Notes: generated by a model from the sequence alone, not told the origin. 64,000 nucleotides of DNA from JAEUWI01 sp942492815 (GCA_942492815.1 OW818658.1:806001-870000); one strand, 5' to 3'. Shown: positions 24,520-36,501, counted from the stretch's first letter. Program-made: numbers and translations.

Positions 24520-25674
24520 TCAGAATTCCTCTTTAATTGTGGGCGCGTTTTCCAGGTTGGTGTACAGGTCCTCCAGCTTCAGCCGGGTGACCTTGGTTGT
24601 TTGCAGGCCATTATTTTCTTTGCTGCGGATACCGGCGCAATAGCCGAGGAGCGCATGCCCCTCCGCGAAATCCATGGCGGTGTAACAATACCATCCCGCC
24701 GGGTTGTCCTCCAGTGTTTTCACCACGCGCCAGGTCTTGCCGTCATCCTGCGAGATCGCGGCGCGGAGGGGCGTGCGTTTATCCTTCAAATCGTCCGAAA
24801 TACCTGTGTGGTCGTTCCAGACCAGCAGCAGGTCGTCGCGATCCGGTATGCGCTCCACGGTGGCGGGTGAGGTGGGGGAGAGGAGATTCGTGCCTTCCAC
24901 CGGGCTCCAGGTGTCACCGCCGTCGGTGGAGAAGGAGCGATACTGCGCGCCCCCGTTTGTGCGGCAGAGCATGAGCAGCCGGCCATCTTTCATTTCGAGC
25001 ACCAGGGGTTCCTGGAGGCCCGAGGAGATCTCCGCCGCTACTTCCAGAAGGGATTGGCTCATGCGCCAGGTCTTGCCGTTGTCGTCGGAGAGCACGCAAA
25101 GCGCTTTGCCCGGCTGGAACTTTTCTTCACCCTTGAGGACGTGCCGTGCGGCGGGAATGACCAGGCGTCCGCTCTTGAGCTGGACGAGGCGGTCGTTGTT
25201 TACCACATAGTAGCCTGCGGGCTCCGTGATGCACGCGGTGGGCTCCGACCAAGTCTCGCCCTCGTCGGTGGAGATCCGCAGTTGGGGCAGGCAATTGTCG
25301 AAGTCGATCTTGCGTAGGTAAAGCAGGGCGATGGAACCATCCTGAAGCCGCAGCAGCGAGACGGACATGACGTTATGTCCGCCTTCGTGGGCGACGACCA
25401 CCTGGTCCTCGGTGCTCCACGTTTCACCGCCATCGCTGGAGACGCGGGAAGCAAGGTGGGCTTCCGCATAATCACTTGACCCGGTGGTGAAATGGGTGTA
25501 GACAAACAGGATGCGGCCATCCTTGAGCACTATGAAATCGCCCTCGGAATTTCGCGGGTTGGCGCCCGTGGGTGCCAGCAGGAGGTTTTCTGGCATGGTA
25601 ACGGGCTCGGCGCCGGACGCCGTGCTTGTTAGCGCCGCGAACGAGGCAAGGACCAAGGATAGAAAGCGTGTCAT
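24520..25674 (-). CDS. secreted sialidase-like BNR/Asp-box protein
   Basis: The 384-residue protein has a signal peptide (MTRFLSLVLASFAALTSTAS) and a six-bladed propeller with five Asp-box motifs S-x-D-x-G-x-T-W (SSDGGETW, STDEGETW, SDDNGKTW, STDGGDTW, SQDDGKTW). This is the exo-alpha-sialidase superfamily, which removes terminal sialic acid or related sugars; related proteins have other or unknown substrates. ATG 25674 follows AAGGAAA by about nine bases. It probably works with the adjacent symporter (25759) and the DUF4838 protein. Confidence 0.85.
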   Translation of the reverse strand: MTRFLSLVLASFAALTSTASGAEPVTMPENLLLAPTGANPRNSEGDFIVLKDGRILFVYTHFTTGSSDYAEAHLASRVSSDGGETWSTEDQVVVAHEGGHNVMSVSLLRLQDGSIALLYLRKIDFDNCLPQLRISTDEGETWSEPTACITEPAGYYVVNNDRLVQLKSGRLVIPAARHVLKGEEKFQPGKALCVLSDDNGKTWRMSQSLLEVAAEISSGLQEPLVLEMKDGRLLMLCRTNGGAQYRSFSTDGGDTWSPVEGTNLLSPTSPATVERIPDRDDLLLVWNDHTGISDDLKDKRTPLRAAISQDDGKTWRVVKTLEDNPAGWYCYTAMDFAEGHALLGYCAGIRSKENNGLQTTKVTRLKLEDLYTNLENAPTIKEEF

Positions 25675-25758
25675 GGGTTTGATTTCCTTTCGCGCCCATC
25701 GTAACGGAACAGGCCCGGCCCGTGTCAATTGTTATAACCAATGCGAGATCTCCGGGAT

Positions 25759-27381
25759 TTACCCCCGGAAGTAGATCCATAGAAAGGCTACAATCCCAAA
25801 CAACACCATACTCAGGCCCAGGTCCTTCGCGCGCCAGGAGGCCGATACGGGGCGCCCGAGGGTTGGAACGCCTTTGACCGTGGCGTGGGTGAGTCCATGA
25901 ACCTGTGCGGCACTGGGGGCGGGAGTCGCCAGGCTCACCAGCACCAGCACGGCGCTGCACACGATGAATAGGAGACAGGCGTAGTGAAGAAAGTTGATGG
26001 AGGCCAATTGGAGCGCCGGTCCCGATAGGCTGTCCTTATTCAATTCGAGGGCGAGACGTCCCATGCCGAGCACGAAGCCCGTGAGGAGCGAGGCAATGGC
26101 ACCCTGGGCGTTCACGCGGCCCCAGAGCAGGCCGATGAGAAAGACGGCGGCGATGGGCGGGGCGATGTAGGCCTGCACGCTCTGGAGATATTGGTAGAGC
26201 TGCTCCGAGACATGGGCCATCAGGGGGATCCAGAGCAGGCCCAGGAGCACGAGCACGCCCGTGGACCACTGGCCCACGCGCACGAGGGTCTTCTCGCTCG
26301 CGTCAGGGCGCATCTTGCGATAGATGTCCCAGGTGATGAGGGTGGAGCATGAATTGAACACGGACGACAGGGAACTCATGAGGGCCGCCAGGAGTCCGGC
26401 GACCACGACACCGCGCAGCCCCATGGGGAGGACGGTCGCCACCAGCGTGGGCAGGGCGGCGTCGCTTCGTTCGAGGGTAAGCGCCCCCTGCTGGCTCAGC
26501 ACATAGGCCACAATGCCGGGAATTACAAAAATGAACAACGGGAGCTGCTTCAGAAAACCGGCCATAATCGTGCCCCGCCGCGCGTCGTCTTCACCGTGGG
26601 CGGCGAGCACCCGCTGGACGATAAACTGATCCGTACACCAATACCACACGCCGAGAATGGGCGCGCCAAAGAGAATGCCGGTCCAGGGGAAGGCCGGATC
26701 GGTCATGGGTTTCCACACGGAGAAAAAGCCTGCCGGGGCCGCCTCGCGCAGTGCGGTCCAGCCGCCGACCTGGTTAATACCGACGACGGAGACCAGGGCG
26801 GAGCCGCCGATGAGCACGAAGACCTGCAGGAGGTCGGTGTAGAGCACGGCGCGGAGTCCGCCGAGTACCGTGTAGGCCCCCGTGGCGAGAACGACCAGTA
26901 TCGCGCCGGTCCAGAAATTCATCCCCATGAGGGATTCAAAGACGATGCCGCCCGCTGCGATGGTGACCGAAATCTTGGTGAGCACATAGCCCACGACAGA
27001 GATCAGGGCGAGATACCAGCGCACGGTGGGGGAGTAGCGCCGCTCCATGAACTCCGGCATGGTGTAGACGCCGCTGCGGAGGTAGAAGGGCACGAAAAAC
27101 CAGCCGAGGAGCAGGAGCATGAGCGAGGCTTGAATCTCGAACTGGGCCACGGCGAGTCCACTGGCGGCACCCGTGCCCGCCAGACCGATCAGGTGCTCCG
27201 AGCCGATGTTCGAGGCGAAGAGGGAGCCGCCGATGACAAACCAGCCCGCGTTGCGGCCCGCGAGGAAGTAGTCGGCGCTGTTGCGCTCGTGGTCCTTCTC
27301 GCCGCGCGACGCCCACCAGGCAACGGCGAAGACGACGAGGAAATAGCCGCCGATCACAATCCAGTCCATGCTGTTTAACAT
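25759..27381 (-). CDS. sodium:solute symporter (SSS/SGLT family)
   Basis: The 540-residue membrane protein has about 14 hydrophobic helices. SGLT-type motifs are present: DYFLAGRNAGWFVIGGSLFA and SNIGSEHLIGLAGTGAASGL in the first helices, YTVLGGLRAVLYTDLLQVFV in the middle, and WYWCTDQFIVQRVLAA. It imports a sugar-like solute with sodium. GGAGAG about seven bases upstream supports ATG 27381. It heads a minus-strand series with the sialidase and Dabb genes, so it may take up the released sugar. Confidence 0.92.
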   Translation of the reverse strand: MLNSMDWIVIGGYFLVVFAVAWWASRGEKDHERNSADYFLAGRNAGWFVIGGSLFASNIGSEHLIGLAGTGAASGLAVAQFEIQASLMLLLLGWFFVPFYLRSGVYTMPEFMERRYSPTVRWYLALISVVGYVLTKISVTIAAGGIVFESLMGMNFWTGAILVVLATGAYTVLGGLRAVLYTDLLQVFVLIGGSALVSVVGINQVGGWTALREAAPAGFFSVWKPMTDPAFPWTGILFGAPILGVWYWCTDQFIVQRVLAAHGEDDARRGTIMAGFLKQLPLFIFVIPGIVAYVLSQQGALTLERSDAALPTLVATVLPMGLRGVVVAGLLAALMSSLSSVFNSCSTLITWDIYRKMRPDASEKTLVRVGQWSTGVLVLLGLLWIPLMAHVSEQLYQYLQSVQAYIAPPIAAVFLIGLLWGRVNAQGAIASLLTGFVLGMGRLALELNKDSLSGPALQLASINFLHYACLLFIVCSAVLVLVSLATPAPSAAQVHGLTHATVKGVPTLGRPVSASWRAKDLGLSMVLFGIVAFLWIYFRG

Positions 27382-27512
27382 CGCTCTCTCCTTCGCGTTC
27401 AGCCCGCGAATCCGCTATACTTCCCCAGGTCGCTTCGTGCTCTCGAAGCGCCCGGGCTGATGGTACTGCATGACGCCCGCTGGAACAAGTGACGAACTCT
27501 GGATCTGGATTG

Positions 27513-27767
27513 ATGGCCAAGCTGAAACTCGACCTCCACGACATCTACAACAAAGGCGGACGCATCGAAGATGAGCTGAATCGCATCATCCGCGAGGCCA
27601 TGGAAAAGCGGATCGCCCTCGTGGAAATTATCCCCGGCAAGGGCAGCGGCCAGCTCAAGAAAAGCGTGCTCCGTTTTCTCGAACGGGGAGAGATCAAGGC
27701 GCTCTATCACCGGGTAGAGAAGGACAGCAAGAACTTCGGGCGGCTCTTCGTCCATTTCAGGCACTAG
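27513..27767 (+). CDS. stand-alone Smr-domain protein
   Basis: The 84-residue protein is one Smr (small MutS-related) domain. LDLHD near residue 6 is the LDxH motif and PGKGSG replaces the usual HGKGSG; the end is FGRLFVHFR. Smr domains are nucleases or nucleic-acid-binding modules. ATG 27513 directly precedes the domain; the Shine-Dalgarno sequence is weak. The stop lies two bases before the next gene, suggesting one transcript. Confidence 0.82.
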   Translation: MAKLKLDLHDIYNKGGRIEDELNRIIREAMEKRIALVEIIPGKGSGQLKKSVLRFLERGEIKALYHRVEKDSKNFGRLFVHFRH

Positions 27768-27769
27768 CG

Positions 27770-29386
27770 ATGGCCCATCCCGCCGTTACCGCGTGGCGGC
27801 AGATCCTGGGTGAATCCAAGGTTGACGCCTCCCCCCAAACCATCGCCCGCTTCTCCCGCACCATGCAGCCCCAGGGCACCACGCCCGACTGCGTGCTCTA
27901 TCCCGAATCGCCGGACGACGTGCAAACCATCGCGCGCATCGCCCAGCAGCATGCCCACGGTATTTATCCCATATCCGGTGGTAAAAACTGGGGCTATGGC
28001 GACGCCTGCGCCACGGTGGATGAAGCCGCTATCATCGACCTCGGGCGCATGAATCGTATTTTTGAGATCAACCGTGAACTGGGCTACGCCGTCATCGAGC
28101 CCGGCGTCACCCAGCAGCAACTCTTCGATGCCGTGCGCCAGCAGGCCCCGGAATACTGGGTGGACGTCACCGGCGCGGGCCCGGATGCCAGCATCATCGG
28201 CAACATGACCGAGCGCGGCTTTGGGCATACCGCTTACGCCGATCACGTGCGCACGACCTGCGGTATGTCGGTCGTTTTGCCGGATGGTCGTCTGCTGGAA
28301 ACAGGCTTCGGCCATTTCCCCGGCGCGAAATCGGCCCATGTGTATCCTTATGGCGTGGGGCCGATTCTTGATGGCCTCTTCATGCAGTCCAATCTCGGAA
28401 TCGTAGTGCGCATCGGCGTGTGGCTCTGTCCGAAGCCCGAGGCCTTCAGTTTTTTCCTCGTGCGCGTGCCGGACGAAGCCCAACTGGCCGAGGCCATTGA
28501 TCGACTGCGGCCGCTGCGCCTCCACGGCATCCTCAACAGCGCGGTACACATCGGCAACGATCTACGCGTCTTCACCAGCATGGACCAATACCCCTGGGAG
28601 CGTGCCAATGGGGAGACGCCCCTGCCCGAGGCCCTGCGTCGCACCCTTCGCGCGGAGACCCGCCTGGGCGCGTGGAACATCACCGGCTCCTTTTCCGGGA
28701 CGCCCCCGCAAGTGCGCGAGGCGCGCCGTCGGCTGAAGCGTGCTTTTGGATCCATGGGCAAGGTGGTCTTCGTGGGCGATCGCAAGTTGGCCCTCGGCAA
28801 GCGGGTGGCGGGCTGGCTCGGTCAACTCGGGTTGGGCCACACGTTACGCAAGCACCTGGATGCTCTTGAGCCCAACTATGGTCTGCTGAAAGGCGTCCCC
28901 ACGGACATGCCCCTCCAGAGCCTGGGCTGGCGTCTGCGTGAAGGGTGGGAGGGGCGCATCAGCGATCCCCTGGATACCCCGGCGGGCCTGATCTGGCTCG
29001 CACCGGTATTGCCCCTGCGCGGGGAGGACGCCCAGCGGGTTGTCGATATTGTTGCTCCCATTTTCAAGCAACACGGCTTTGATTTGCCCATGACCTTCAC
29101 CCTGTTGAACGAGCGCTCCATGGTGGCCGTGATGAACGTGTCCTTCGACAAGTCACAGCCGGAGGATGTGGAGCGCGCCCGGTCCTGCTACGCGGCGGCG
29201 GCCGAGGCGGTCATCGCCGAAGGCTACATTCCCTACCGCAGCAGCCCCGGCGGCATGAAGCGCCTTGTCCAGCCCGGCGATGTCTATTGGGAGCTGGCGT
29301 CGCAAATAAAAAGCGCCCTCGATCCCAACCACGTGCTGGCGCGAGGGCGCTATATTCCCACATCGGACGCAGGCGACAACGCCTAG
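27770..29386 (+). CDS. VAO-family FAD-linked oxidase (4-cresol / vanillyl-alcohol type)
   Basis: The 538-residue flavoprotein has an N-terminal PCMH FAD-binding domain: PDCVLYPESPDDVQTIARIA, then YPISGGKNWGYGDA for the pyrophosphate loop, and VDVTGAGPDASIIGNMTERG. The C-terminal cap domain resembles 4-cresol dehydrogenase and vanillyl-alcohol oxidase. It should oxidise a phenolic or related compound; the substrate is unknown. I see no signal peptide. Its stop overlaps the end of the convergent SurA-like gene by four bases. A GCGCCCTCG/CGAGGGCGC hairpin lies inside its last codons. Confidence 0.85.
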   Translation: MAHPAVTAWRQILGESKVDASPQTIARFSRTMQPQGTTPDCVLYPESPDDVQTIARIAQQHAHGIYPISGGKNWGYGDACATVDEAAIIDLGRMNRIFEINRELGYAVIEPGVTQQQLFDAVRQQAPEYWVDVTGAGPDASIIGNMTERGFGHTAYADHVRTTCGMSVVLPDGRLLETGFGHFPGAKSAHVYPYGVGPILDGLFMQSNLGIVVRIGVWLCPKPEAFSFFLVRVPDEAQLAEAIDRLRPLRLHGILNSAVHIGNDLRVFTSMDQYPWERANGETPLPEALRRTLRAETRLGAWNITGSFSGTPPQVREARRRLKRAFGSMGKVVFVGDRKLALGKRVAGWLGQLGLGHTLRKHLDALEPNYGLLKGVPTDMPLQSLGWRLREGWEGRISDPLDTPAGLIWLAPVLPLRGEDAQRVVDIVAPIFKQHGFDLPMTFTLLNERSMVAVMNVSFDKSQPEDVERARSCYAAAAEAVIAEGYIPYRSSPGGMKRLVQPGDVYWELASQIKSALDPNHVLARGRYIPTSDAGDNA

Positions 29387-30510
29387 TTTGCAAAGATGTC
29401 CTTGTCGCCGCCCCGGGGCTCAGGAATCTTGTCTTCGAAAATCTCCGCGCCCTTTTCTTCCCACAGTTTATCCATCATCGCCACGAAGGCCACCGGGCCG
29501 GATACATAGGGGCGGGCCTGTTCGAAGGGCAGGATTTCGGCAGGCTTGGCTTCCAGGACTTTGAAAACGATCCAGCACTCGGGAACGGTCTCTTGCACGG
29601 CCTGCCCATTGGCGTCCTTGCCCACCCGACCGTAGTCCGGCATGTAGGTCGGCCCGAGCACATCGCCGACCGCGGCGCCGGAAGCCTCCTGCCAGAAGCC
29701 CTTGAAACGCTCCAGCGAGGGGTTGTTTTCAATCACGGATTCGATGCCGAAGCGGATGTCTCTGGCAAGATACTCATTCAGGATATCGTCAAAGGCCTCT
29801 CCCGCATTCAGGCGCTCCCGAACTTTGGACGCCTCGGCGGAGGAGCCGGGTTGGGCCGTTGGGAACTGGATCCCGAGAATCGTCAGGCTCTCAAAACTCT
29901 TGAAGTTCTCCTTGTTGACCTCATACTCCATCTTGAGATCGGCCTCGTCCAGAACCAGTTCCTTGGCCAGGAAGGCTTTCTGCGCGAGATAAGAAACCGC
30001 CTCATCGCCCTGGAGCTTCTCCAGCATGACGTCCGTTTCCTGCTCGATCATGTCCTTGACCTGCTGTATTTCCTGGGCGGTCAAGTTGTAGATCTGCATG
30101 AGCTGGGATTCCTCACCGGGCTTGGGAACAGGAATGGCCCACATGTGCCGGTAGGTTTCCTCTTTGTCGCCGGCGGATTTGAAGTACTCCTCGCGCACGG
30201 CGTCGCGGTCGATCTTGATTTCACCCTTCGCGGCGAGCTCTATGCCGAGGGGGATCTTAATCTCCTTGTCGATGTACTGTTTCAATACCCGAACATAGTC
30301 CTGACGCGTACGGATGATCGGTCGCTTGTCGTCAGGCATGTCGAAGATATAATTCTGCAACGTGCCCCGCGTGATATTCTTGTCGCCGATTTTGGCAACG
30401 ACGATTCGGTCGGTGTCGGCAATCCACCCGCAACCCGAGCTGCCCGCCACTACAATGGCAAGAAGGGCGAGGCCCCGAAGCGAGAAAACGCTCGAACGTA
30501 AATACTGCAT
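29383..30510 (-). CDS. SurA/PpiC-like lipoprotein (periplasmic foldase)
   Basis: The 375-residue protein has a lipoprotein signal peptide ending SSGCG, so it should be anchored by Cys. The N-terminal region (VVAKIGDKNITRGTLQNYIF, then VRVLKQYIDKEIKIPLGIEL) is the SurA_N-like helical chaperone domain. A parvulin-type segment is seen around LTILGIQFPTAQPGSSAEAS to ILPFEQARPYV. It probably folds outer-membrane proteins; peptidyl-prolyl isomerase activity is likely but not certain. A good promoter lies about 60 bases upstream. Confidence 0.75.
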   Translation of the reverse strand: MQYLRSSVFSLRGLALLAIVVAGSSGCGWIADTDRIVVAKIGDKNITRGTLQNYIFDMPDDKRPIIRTRQDYVRVLKQYIDKEIKIPLGIELAAKGEIKIDRDAVREEYFKSAGDKEETYRHMWAIPVPKPGEESQLMQIYNLTAQEIQQVKDMIEQETDVMLEKLQGDEAVSYLAQKAFLAKELVLDEADLKMEYEVNKENFKSFESLTILGIQFPTAQPGSSAEASKVRERLNAGEAFDDILNEYLARDIRFGIESVIENNPSLERFKGFWQEASGAAVGDVLGPTYMPDYGRVGKDANGQAVQETVPECWIVFKVLEAKPAEILPFEQARPYVSGPVAFVAMMDKLWEEKGAEIFEDKIPEPRGGDKDIFAN

Positions 30511-30965
30511 GGATGTGCTCCTCGATTTTTCCGGCCCCGGAAGAAGCCTTATGAAAGTTATGATCAGTCTTATATCGTAGCATTCAGGTTGGTCAATTTA
30601 ACAATACAGGCGCGCCGCTGGCAAGTGACCGGACCGCCCCCGGATCCGAACCTTCCGGGGGCCATTCCCTTGGGCCAGTCGCAGGCTGGACCCGCCGGAT
30701 TGCCCCTTTATCCCCCGGCGCTGTTGATCTATACTGACAGCGCGGGAGACCCCGTTCATGTGGCGGCAGGCGTCAGGCCAGTCCGTACGGTTTGGGGCTG
30801 GAAAAACCGAAGACCTATCGAGAGCAAAGGCCTTTCCAACATGAATCAACACCGTTCCACCGTCCTGGCCACACGGCCCGGGAAACGCGTCCCATTGCCG
30901 GTCCCCGGCAGAACTCGCCCCTGTCCCTGGGAGAATTTTGGGCTCGGCGTCCTTCTCGGGGACGC
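30511..30965. other. divergent control region
   Basis: This lies between the SurA-like gene and the hybrid kinase gene. It holds the leftward promoter at 30569-30596, a GCCCCCGGA/TCCGGGGGC hairpin at 30636-30662 without a T tract, and a possible rightward -10 box TATACT near 30732 with TTATCC 16 bases before it. I see no gene. Confidence 0.45.
30569..30596 (-). promoter_or_regulatory. sigma-70-like promoter of the SurA-like gene
   Basis: On the minus strand TTGACC and TATAAG are separated by 16 bases. The predicted start of transcription is about 50-55 bases before the start codon at 30510. Confidence 0.7.
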
Positions 30966-30974
30966 GTGAATCGG

Positions 30975-33833
<2,859 letters not shown>

Positions 33834-33836
33834 GGC

Positions 33837-35069
33837 TCAGCGCCGGTAGGGGAAGATCAACTGGAAGCAGGCCCCTCGGCCTTCGCGGGGAACCAGCGCC
33901 ACCTCGCCGCCGTGCTGGTGCATGACATTCTTCACCACACTTAGGCCCAGGCCCGTGCCCTTTTTGCCCTTGGTGGTGAAGAGGGTGTAGAAGATGCGCT
34001 GGCGGTCTTTCTCCGGGATGCCGGGGCCCGTGTCTTCGATGGTCAACACAAGTTGGCTCGTTTCGCAGCGCGTCGTGATGGTGATTTCTCGCGGATCCGC
34101 CTGGGCTTCCATGGCCTGGCAGGCATTGTAGATCAAGTTCAGGATCGCCTGGCGCACCAGCACGAAGTCACCCACGCAGATCGAAATGTCCGGGCTCAGT
34201 TCCGTGCGCAGGGTCACCTGCTGGCGCGTGAGCAGCGGGCGGGCCACATCCAGGCAGACTTCCACCGCCGTGTTAATGTCAAAAGGGGACTGTTCGTCCG
34301 GCGTGTGGCGGAGGAAATTCATCGTGGAGCGCACCAGCTCGGTGCAGTGCCGGACCTGTGATTCCATCGTGCCCAGGCGCTTCATCAGGCTTTCGTGCGA
34401 CGGGTCCGCGCTCAGCAGTTCAAGGTGGGTACCCAGGACCGAGAGGGGCGTGCCGAGGTCGTGCATTGTGCCCGACACCAGGCGCCCCAGCGTCTCGAAG
34501 CGGTTCGCTTCCATGGTGAGACATTCCAGCGCTTTCCGGTCTTCTTCGCGGCGGCGCTTTTCCACGCAGGCACGGATCTTTTCCAGCATGATGCGGTGGT
34601 CGAAGGGCTTTTCCAGGTAGGCAAAAGCGCCATACTCGATGGCCTTCATCGCCGTGTCCAGTTCGCCGTAACCCGTCAGGATAATAAATTCGATGTCATC
34701 ATGCTCCTCGCGTACTTCGCGGAGGAGATCCATGCCCGTCTTGTGGGGCATCCGGATATCGGTGATAATGATATCCACCAGCGCTTCCTTGAGCTGGGCC
34801 AAGGCATCGTCCACGCCCGTGGCAAGCGAGACATCATAGTCTTCTTTCAAGAGCATGCGAAGGGACTGGCGGGGACCGTTTTCGTCATCCACAATCAGGA
34901 TGCGCGGCGTATTATTGAAATTGAAGTCGATGGGGGGCCGACTGGAGGGACGGGACTTGGTCAAGAGATGCCGACGGGGCCGACGTTCTTCGGGGCTCGC
35001 ATCGCCGAGGGCCGATGCTATCGTCAGAGAAGCATTCGAATGCTGGATGGCTTGGGCAACTGCGTCCAC
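33837..35069 (-). CDS. response regulator fused to histidine kinase
   Basis: The 410-residue soluble protein has an N-terminal receiver (about residues 55-175: RILIVDDENGPRQSLRMLLK, IIITDIRMPHKTGMDLL, YLEKPF), then HisKA with His in TMHDLGTPLSVLGTHLELL. A complete ATPase domain follows (NLIYNACQAMEAQ, DTGPGIP, GKKGTGLGLSVVKN). Reception before the kinase is the reverse of the usual hybrid order and suggests it is controlled by another kinase, perhaps the convergent one next door. The start at GTG 35069 is uncertain; the first 50 residues are low in conserved sequence and a later start is possible. Confidence 0.88.
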   Translation of the reverse strand: MDAVAQAIQHSNASLTIASALGDASPEERRPRRHLLTKSRPSSRPPIDFNFNNTPRILIVDDENGPRQSLRMLLKEDYDVSLATGVDDALAQLKEALVDIIITDIRMPHKTGMDLLREVREEHDDIEFIILTGYGELDTAMKAIEYGAFAYLEKPFDHRIMLEKIRACVEKRRREEDRKALECLTMEANRFETLGRLVSGTMHDLGTPLSVLGTHLELLSADPSHESLMKRLGTMESQVRHCTELVRSTMNFLRHTPDEQSPFDINTAVEVCLDVARPLLTRQQVTLRTELSPDISICVGDFVLVRQAILNLIYNACQAMEAQADPREITITTRCETSQLVLTIEDTGPGIPEKDRQRIFYTLFTTKGKKGTGLGLSVVKNVMHQHGGEVALVPREGRGACFQLIFPYRR

Positions 35070-35458
35070 GGGGGCTCCGATCGTACTACGTCCGCTACGG
35101 TTGACAACCTCCTCGACCCCCGAAGAAAGTTGCGGTCTTGTTCCAAGTGGAAGGACTTCGTTTCTTCAATTGGTAGAGCATGGAGCGTGCCATACATTTC
35201 GATATGGCGTAAGTTTATTGTTGACAAAGGCTTGTGGGATTTTACGCGCCAATCGGTTGTGTACGTTTTTGTACAGCGTGTCTGCAGGCGGAAGAACTCG
35301 CACATTTTTGTACAGCGGCTGCAATTGTTTTTCGAGTTTTGAGGGGAGAATTTTTTCTGGAGAACGAATTCAATCGATGCAGAAAGTGCGCATATTCCCG
35401 TGGGAAGGTGTGAGAGCGATGGTGGTGCGGATAAAATCGAGCGTGCGGGAATTTTTCC
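35070..35458. other. upstream region with paired GTAC sites
   Basis: There is no gene I can support. It carries a GTAC-GTTTTT-GTAC site (35261-35274) and a partial second site (ACATTTTTGTAC, 35301-35313), each followed by AGCG. Both lie upstream of the regulator-kinase gene on the minus strand and of a small transcription unit on the plus strand. Confidence 0.4.
35261..35313. promoter_or_regulatory. tandem GTAC operator-like sites
   Basis: GTAC-GTTTTT-GTAC at 35261-35274 and ACATTTTTGTAC at 35301-35313 lie about 40 bases apart, on the same helical face if spaced by four turns. Related sites lie at 21142 and 40150. The binding protein is unknown. Confidence 0.4.
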
Positions 35459-35487
35459 TTGCGCGGAAATGTCTCTCCTGATACACT
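35459..35487 (+). promoter_or_regulatory. promoter of a small transcription unit
   Basis: TTGCGC and TACACT are separated by exactly 17 bases, and a ribosome site, a 38-codon frame and a terminator follow within 220 bases. Confidence 0.55.
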
Positions 35488-35523
35488 ACGGCCCAACCTT
35501 AACTTAACTAGGGAATTGCAACC

Positions 35524-35640
35524 ATGTTTACCAACCCGGGCGAAAAAGCCACGAAATGCTCCACGATGCGATCCGTCGTATTCGTGTGGCATGCCAATGT
35601 AATTGGCGTGGCCGGGCTTCGGGTGAGGCATATGCACTAG
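35524..35640 (+). CDS. putative 38-residue peptide in an isolated small transcript
   Basis: ATG 35524 follows AGGGAA by about eight bases and reads MFTNPGEKATKCSTMRSVVF and on to VRHMH. I recognise no family. It stands alone between a promoter (35459) and a strong terminator (35674). It may be a real small protein, a leader peptide or an incidental frame in a small RNA: the unit also contains a GCCAAT-gta-ATTGGC hairpin. Confidence 0.4.
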   Translation: MFTNPGEKATKCSTMRSVVFVWHANVIGVAGLRVRHMH

Positions 35641-35673
35641 CGATTCCGCGAAGACATAGCAGAGCTTACCCAG

Positions 35674-35708
35674 CCACAGGCCCCCAAAGAGCCTGTGGTT
35701 TTCTTTTA
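35674..35708 (+). terminator. Rho-independent terminator of the small unit
   Basis: A perfect 8-bp stem (CCACAGGC and its complement) with a nine-base loop is followed by TTTTCTTTT. It lies 60 bases before the ribosome site of the next small frame, so it could also act as an attenuator for the downstream regulator gene. Confidence 0.8.
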
Positions 35709-35767
35709 AGCCCGGCTGGCCACCACGGCCCGCCACAACCCCAAACCGAGTAAGAAGGAATTCCAAC

Positions 35768-35923
35768 ATGAAACACGTAAATGTAGCCGCCCGAGTGAAA
35801 TGCGCCAACGTATCCCCCACGTGGCACCGAATTATGTTTACCGATTCCCGATTTTACGCCGGACAGGGCGACACCGAACAAAAATTCAGAGAAGAAAGAG
35901 AGCCTAGATATGGCCAGCTATAA
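35768..35923 (+). CDS. putative 51-residue peptide upstream of the sigma-region-4-like gene
   Basis: ATG 35768 follows AAGGAATTCC and reads MKHVNVAARVKCANVSPTWH and on to EPRYGQL. It overlaps the next gene by 14 bases, which would couple their translation. No family is recognised; it could be a leader peptide. Confidence 0.4.
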   Translation: MKHVNVAARVKCANVSPTWHRIMFTDSRFYAGQGDTEQKFREEREPRYGQL

Positions 35924-36332
35924 TCCAGACTTCTGGGAAATCCCCACCGAGATGGCGACCCTTGACCGGATGCCCGCCACCGGAGCTTTGTACTACGAAT
36001 CCGAAGACGACCGCGAGCGGCGCTACGCTATGCAGTCCTTTTACGAGGACGTCAAGCCCTCCGTCAGCGACTTCATCGAGAAGTGCCTCACCCCCCGCCA
36101 GAAGGAAGTGGTGAAGCTTTATTACTACTACGGGAAGACGCAGGAAGACATTGCCGTCATTCTCCAACTGACCCAGTCCACCGTCAGCCGCCACCTCTTC
36201 GGAACGGTGCGGAGTGGCAAGAAGGTGGGCGGGGCCATTCCGAAACTGCGCAAACTGATCGACCGGACCGACAATCCGGTGATCGCCGGCGCACTTGAAA
36301 CCCTTCAGGGCCGACTCAAGGAGGCCGTCTGA
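35910..36332 (+). CDS. sigma-70 region-4-like HTH protein
   Basis: The 140-residue protein has a central helix-turn-helix of the sigma region 4 type: LTPRQKEVVKLYYYYGKTQE followed by DIAVILQLTQSTVSRHLFG. There is no region 2, so it is not a full sigma factor; it may be an accessory regulator. The N-terminal 45 residues are acidic and aromatic. GAAAGAGAG precedes ATG 35910. The last part (KLRKLIDRTDNPVIAGALET) is helical. Confidence 0.65.
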   Translation: MASYNPDFWEIPTEMATLDRMPATGALYYESEDDRERRYAMQSFYEDVKPSVSDFIEKCLTPRQKEVVKLYYYYGKTQEDIAVILQLTQSTVSRHLFGTVRSGKKVGGAIPKLRKLIDRTDNPVIAGALETLQGRLKEAV

Positions 36333-36501
36333 TGTCGGGGCAAGCCCTTTATTTTCAGTTCTCTAGAGGACAACCGAGGGTGCCCGACGGAAGTTGCATG
36401 CCCCATCCCCGCATGATAGAATAGCGCTCAGAGTTTGGATCCTAACGGATTGGACTCAGGCGGTATGGTGTCGGGAAACCGCCGAGACCGGTGGGTATTG
36501 C

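Noticed and set aside
29311..29349. GCGCCCTCG/CGAGGGCGC hairpin as terminator of the flavoprotein gene
   Set aside because: It lies within the coding sequence before the stop codon and lacks a T tract.
35180..35215. CAATTGGTAGAGCATGGAG resembles a tRNA D-arm
   Set aside because: No acceptor pairing, anticodon arm or T arm follows at the required distances.
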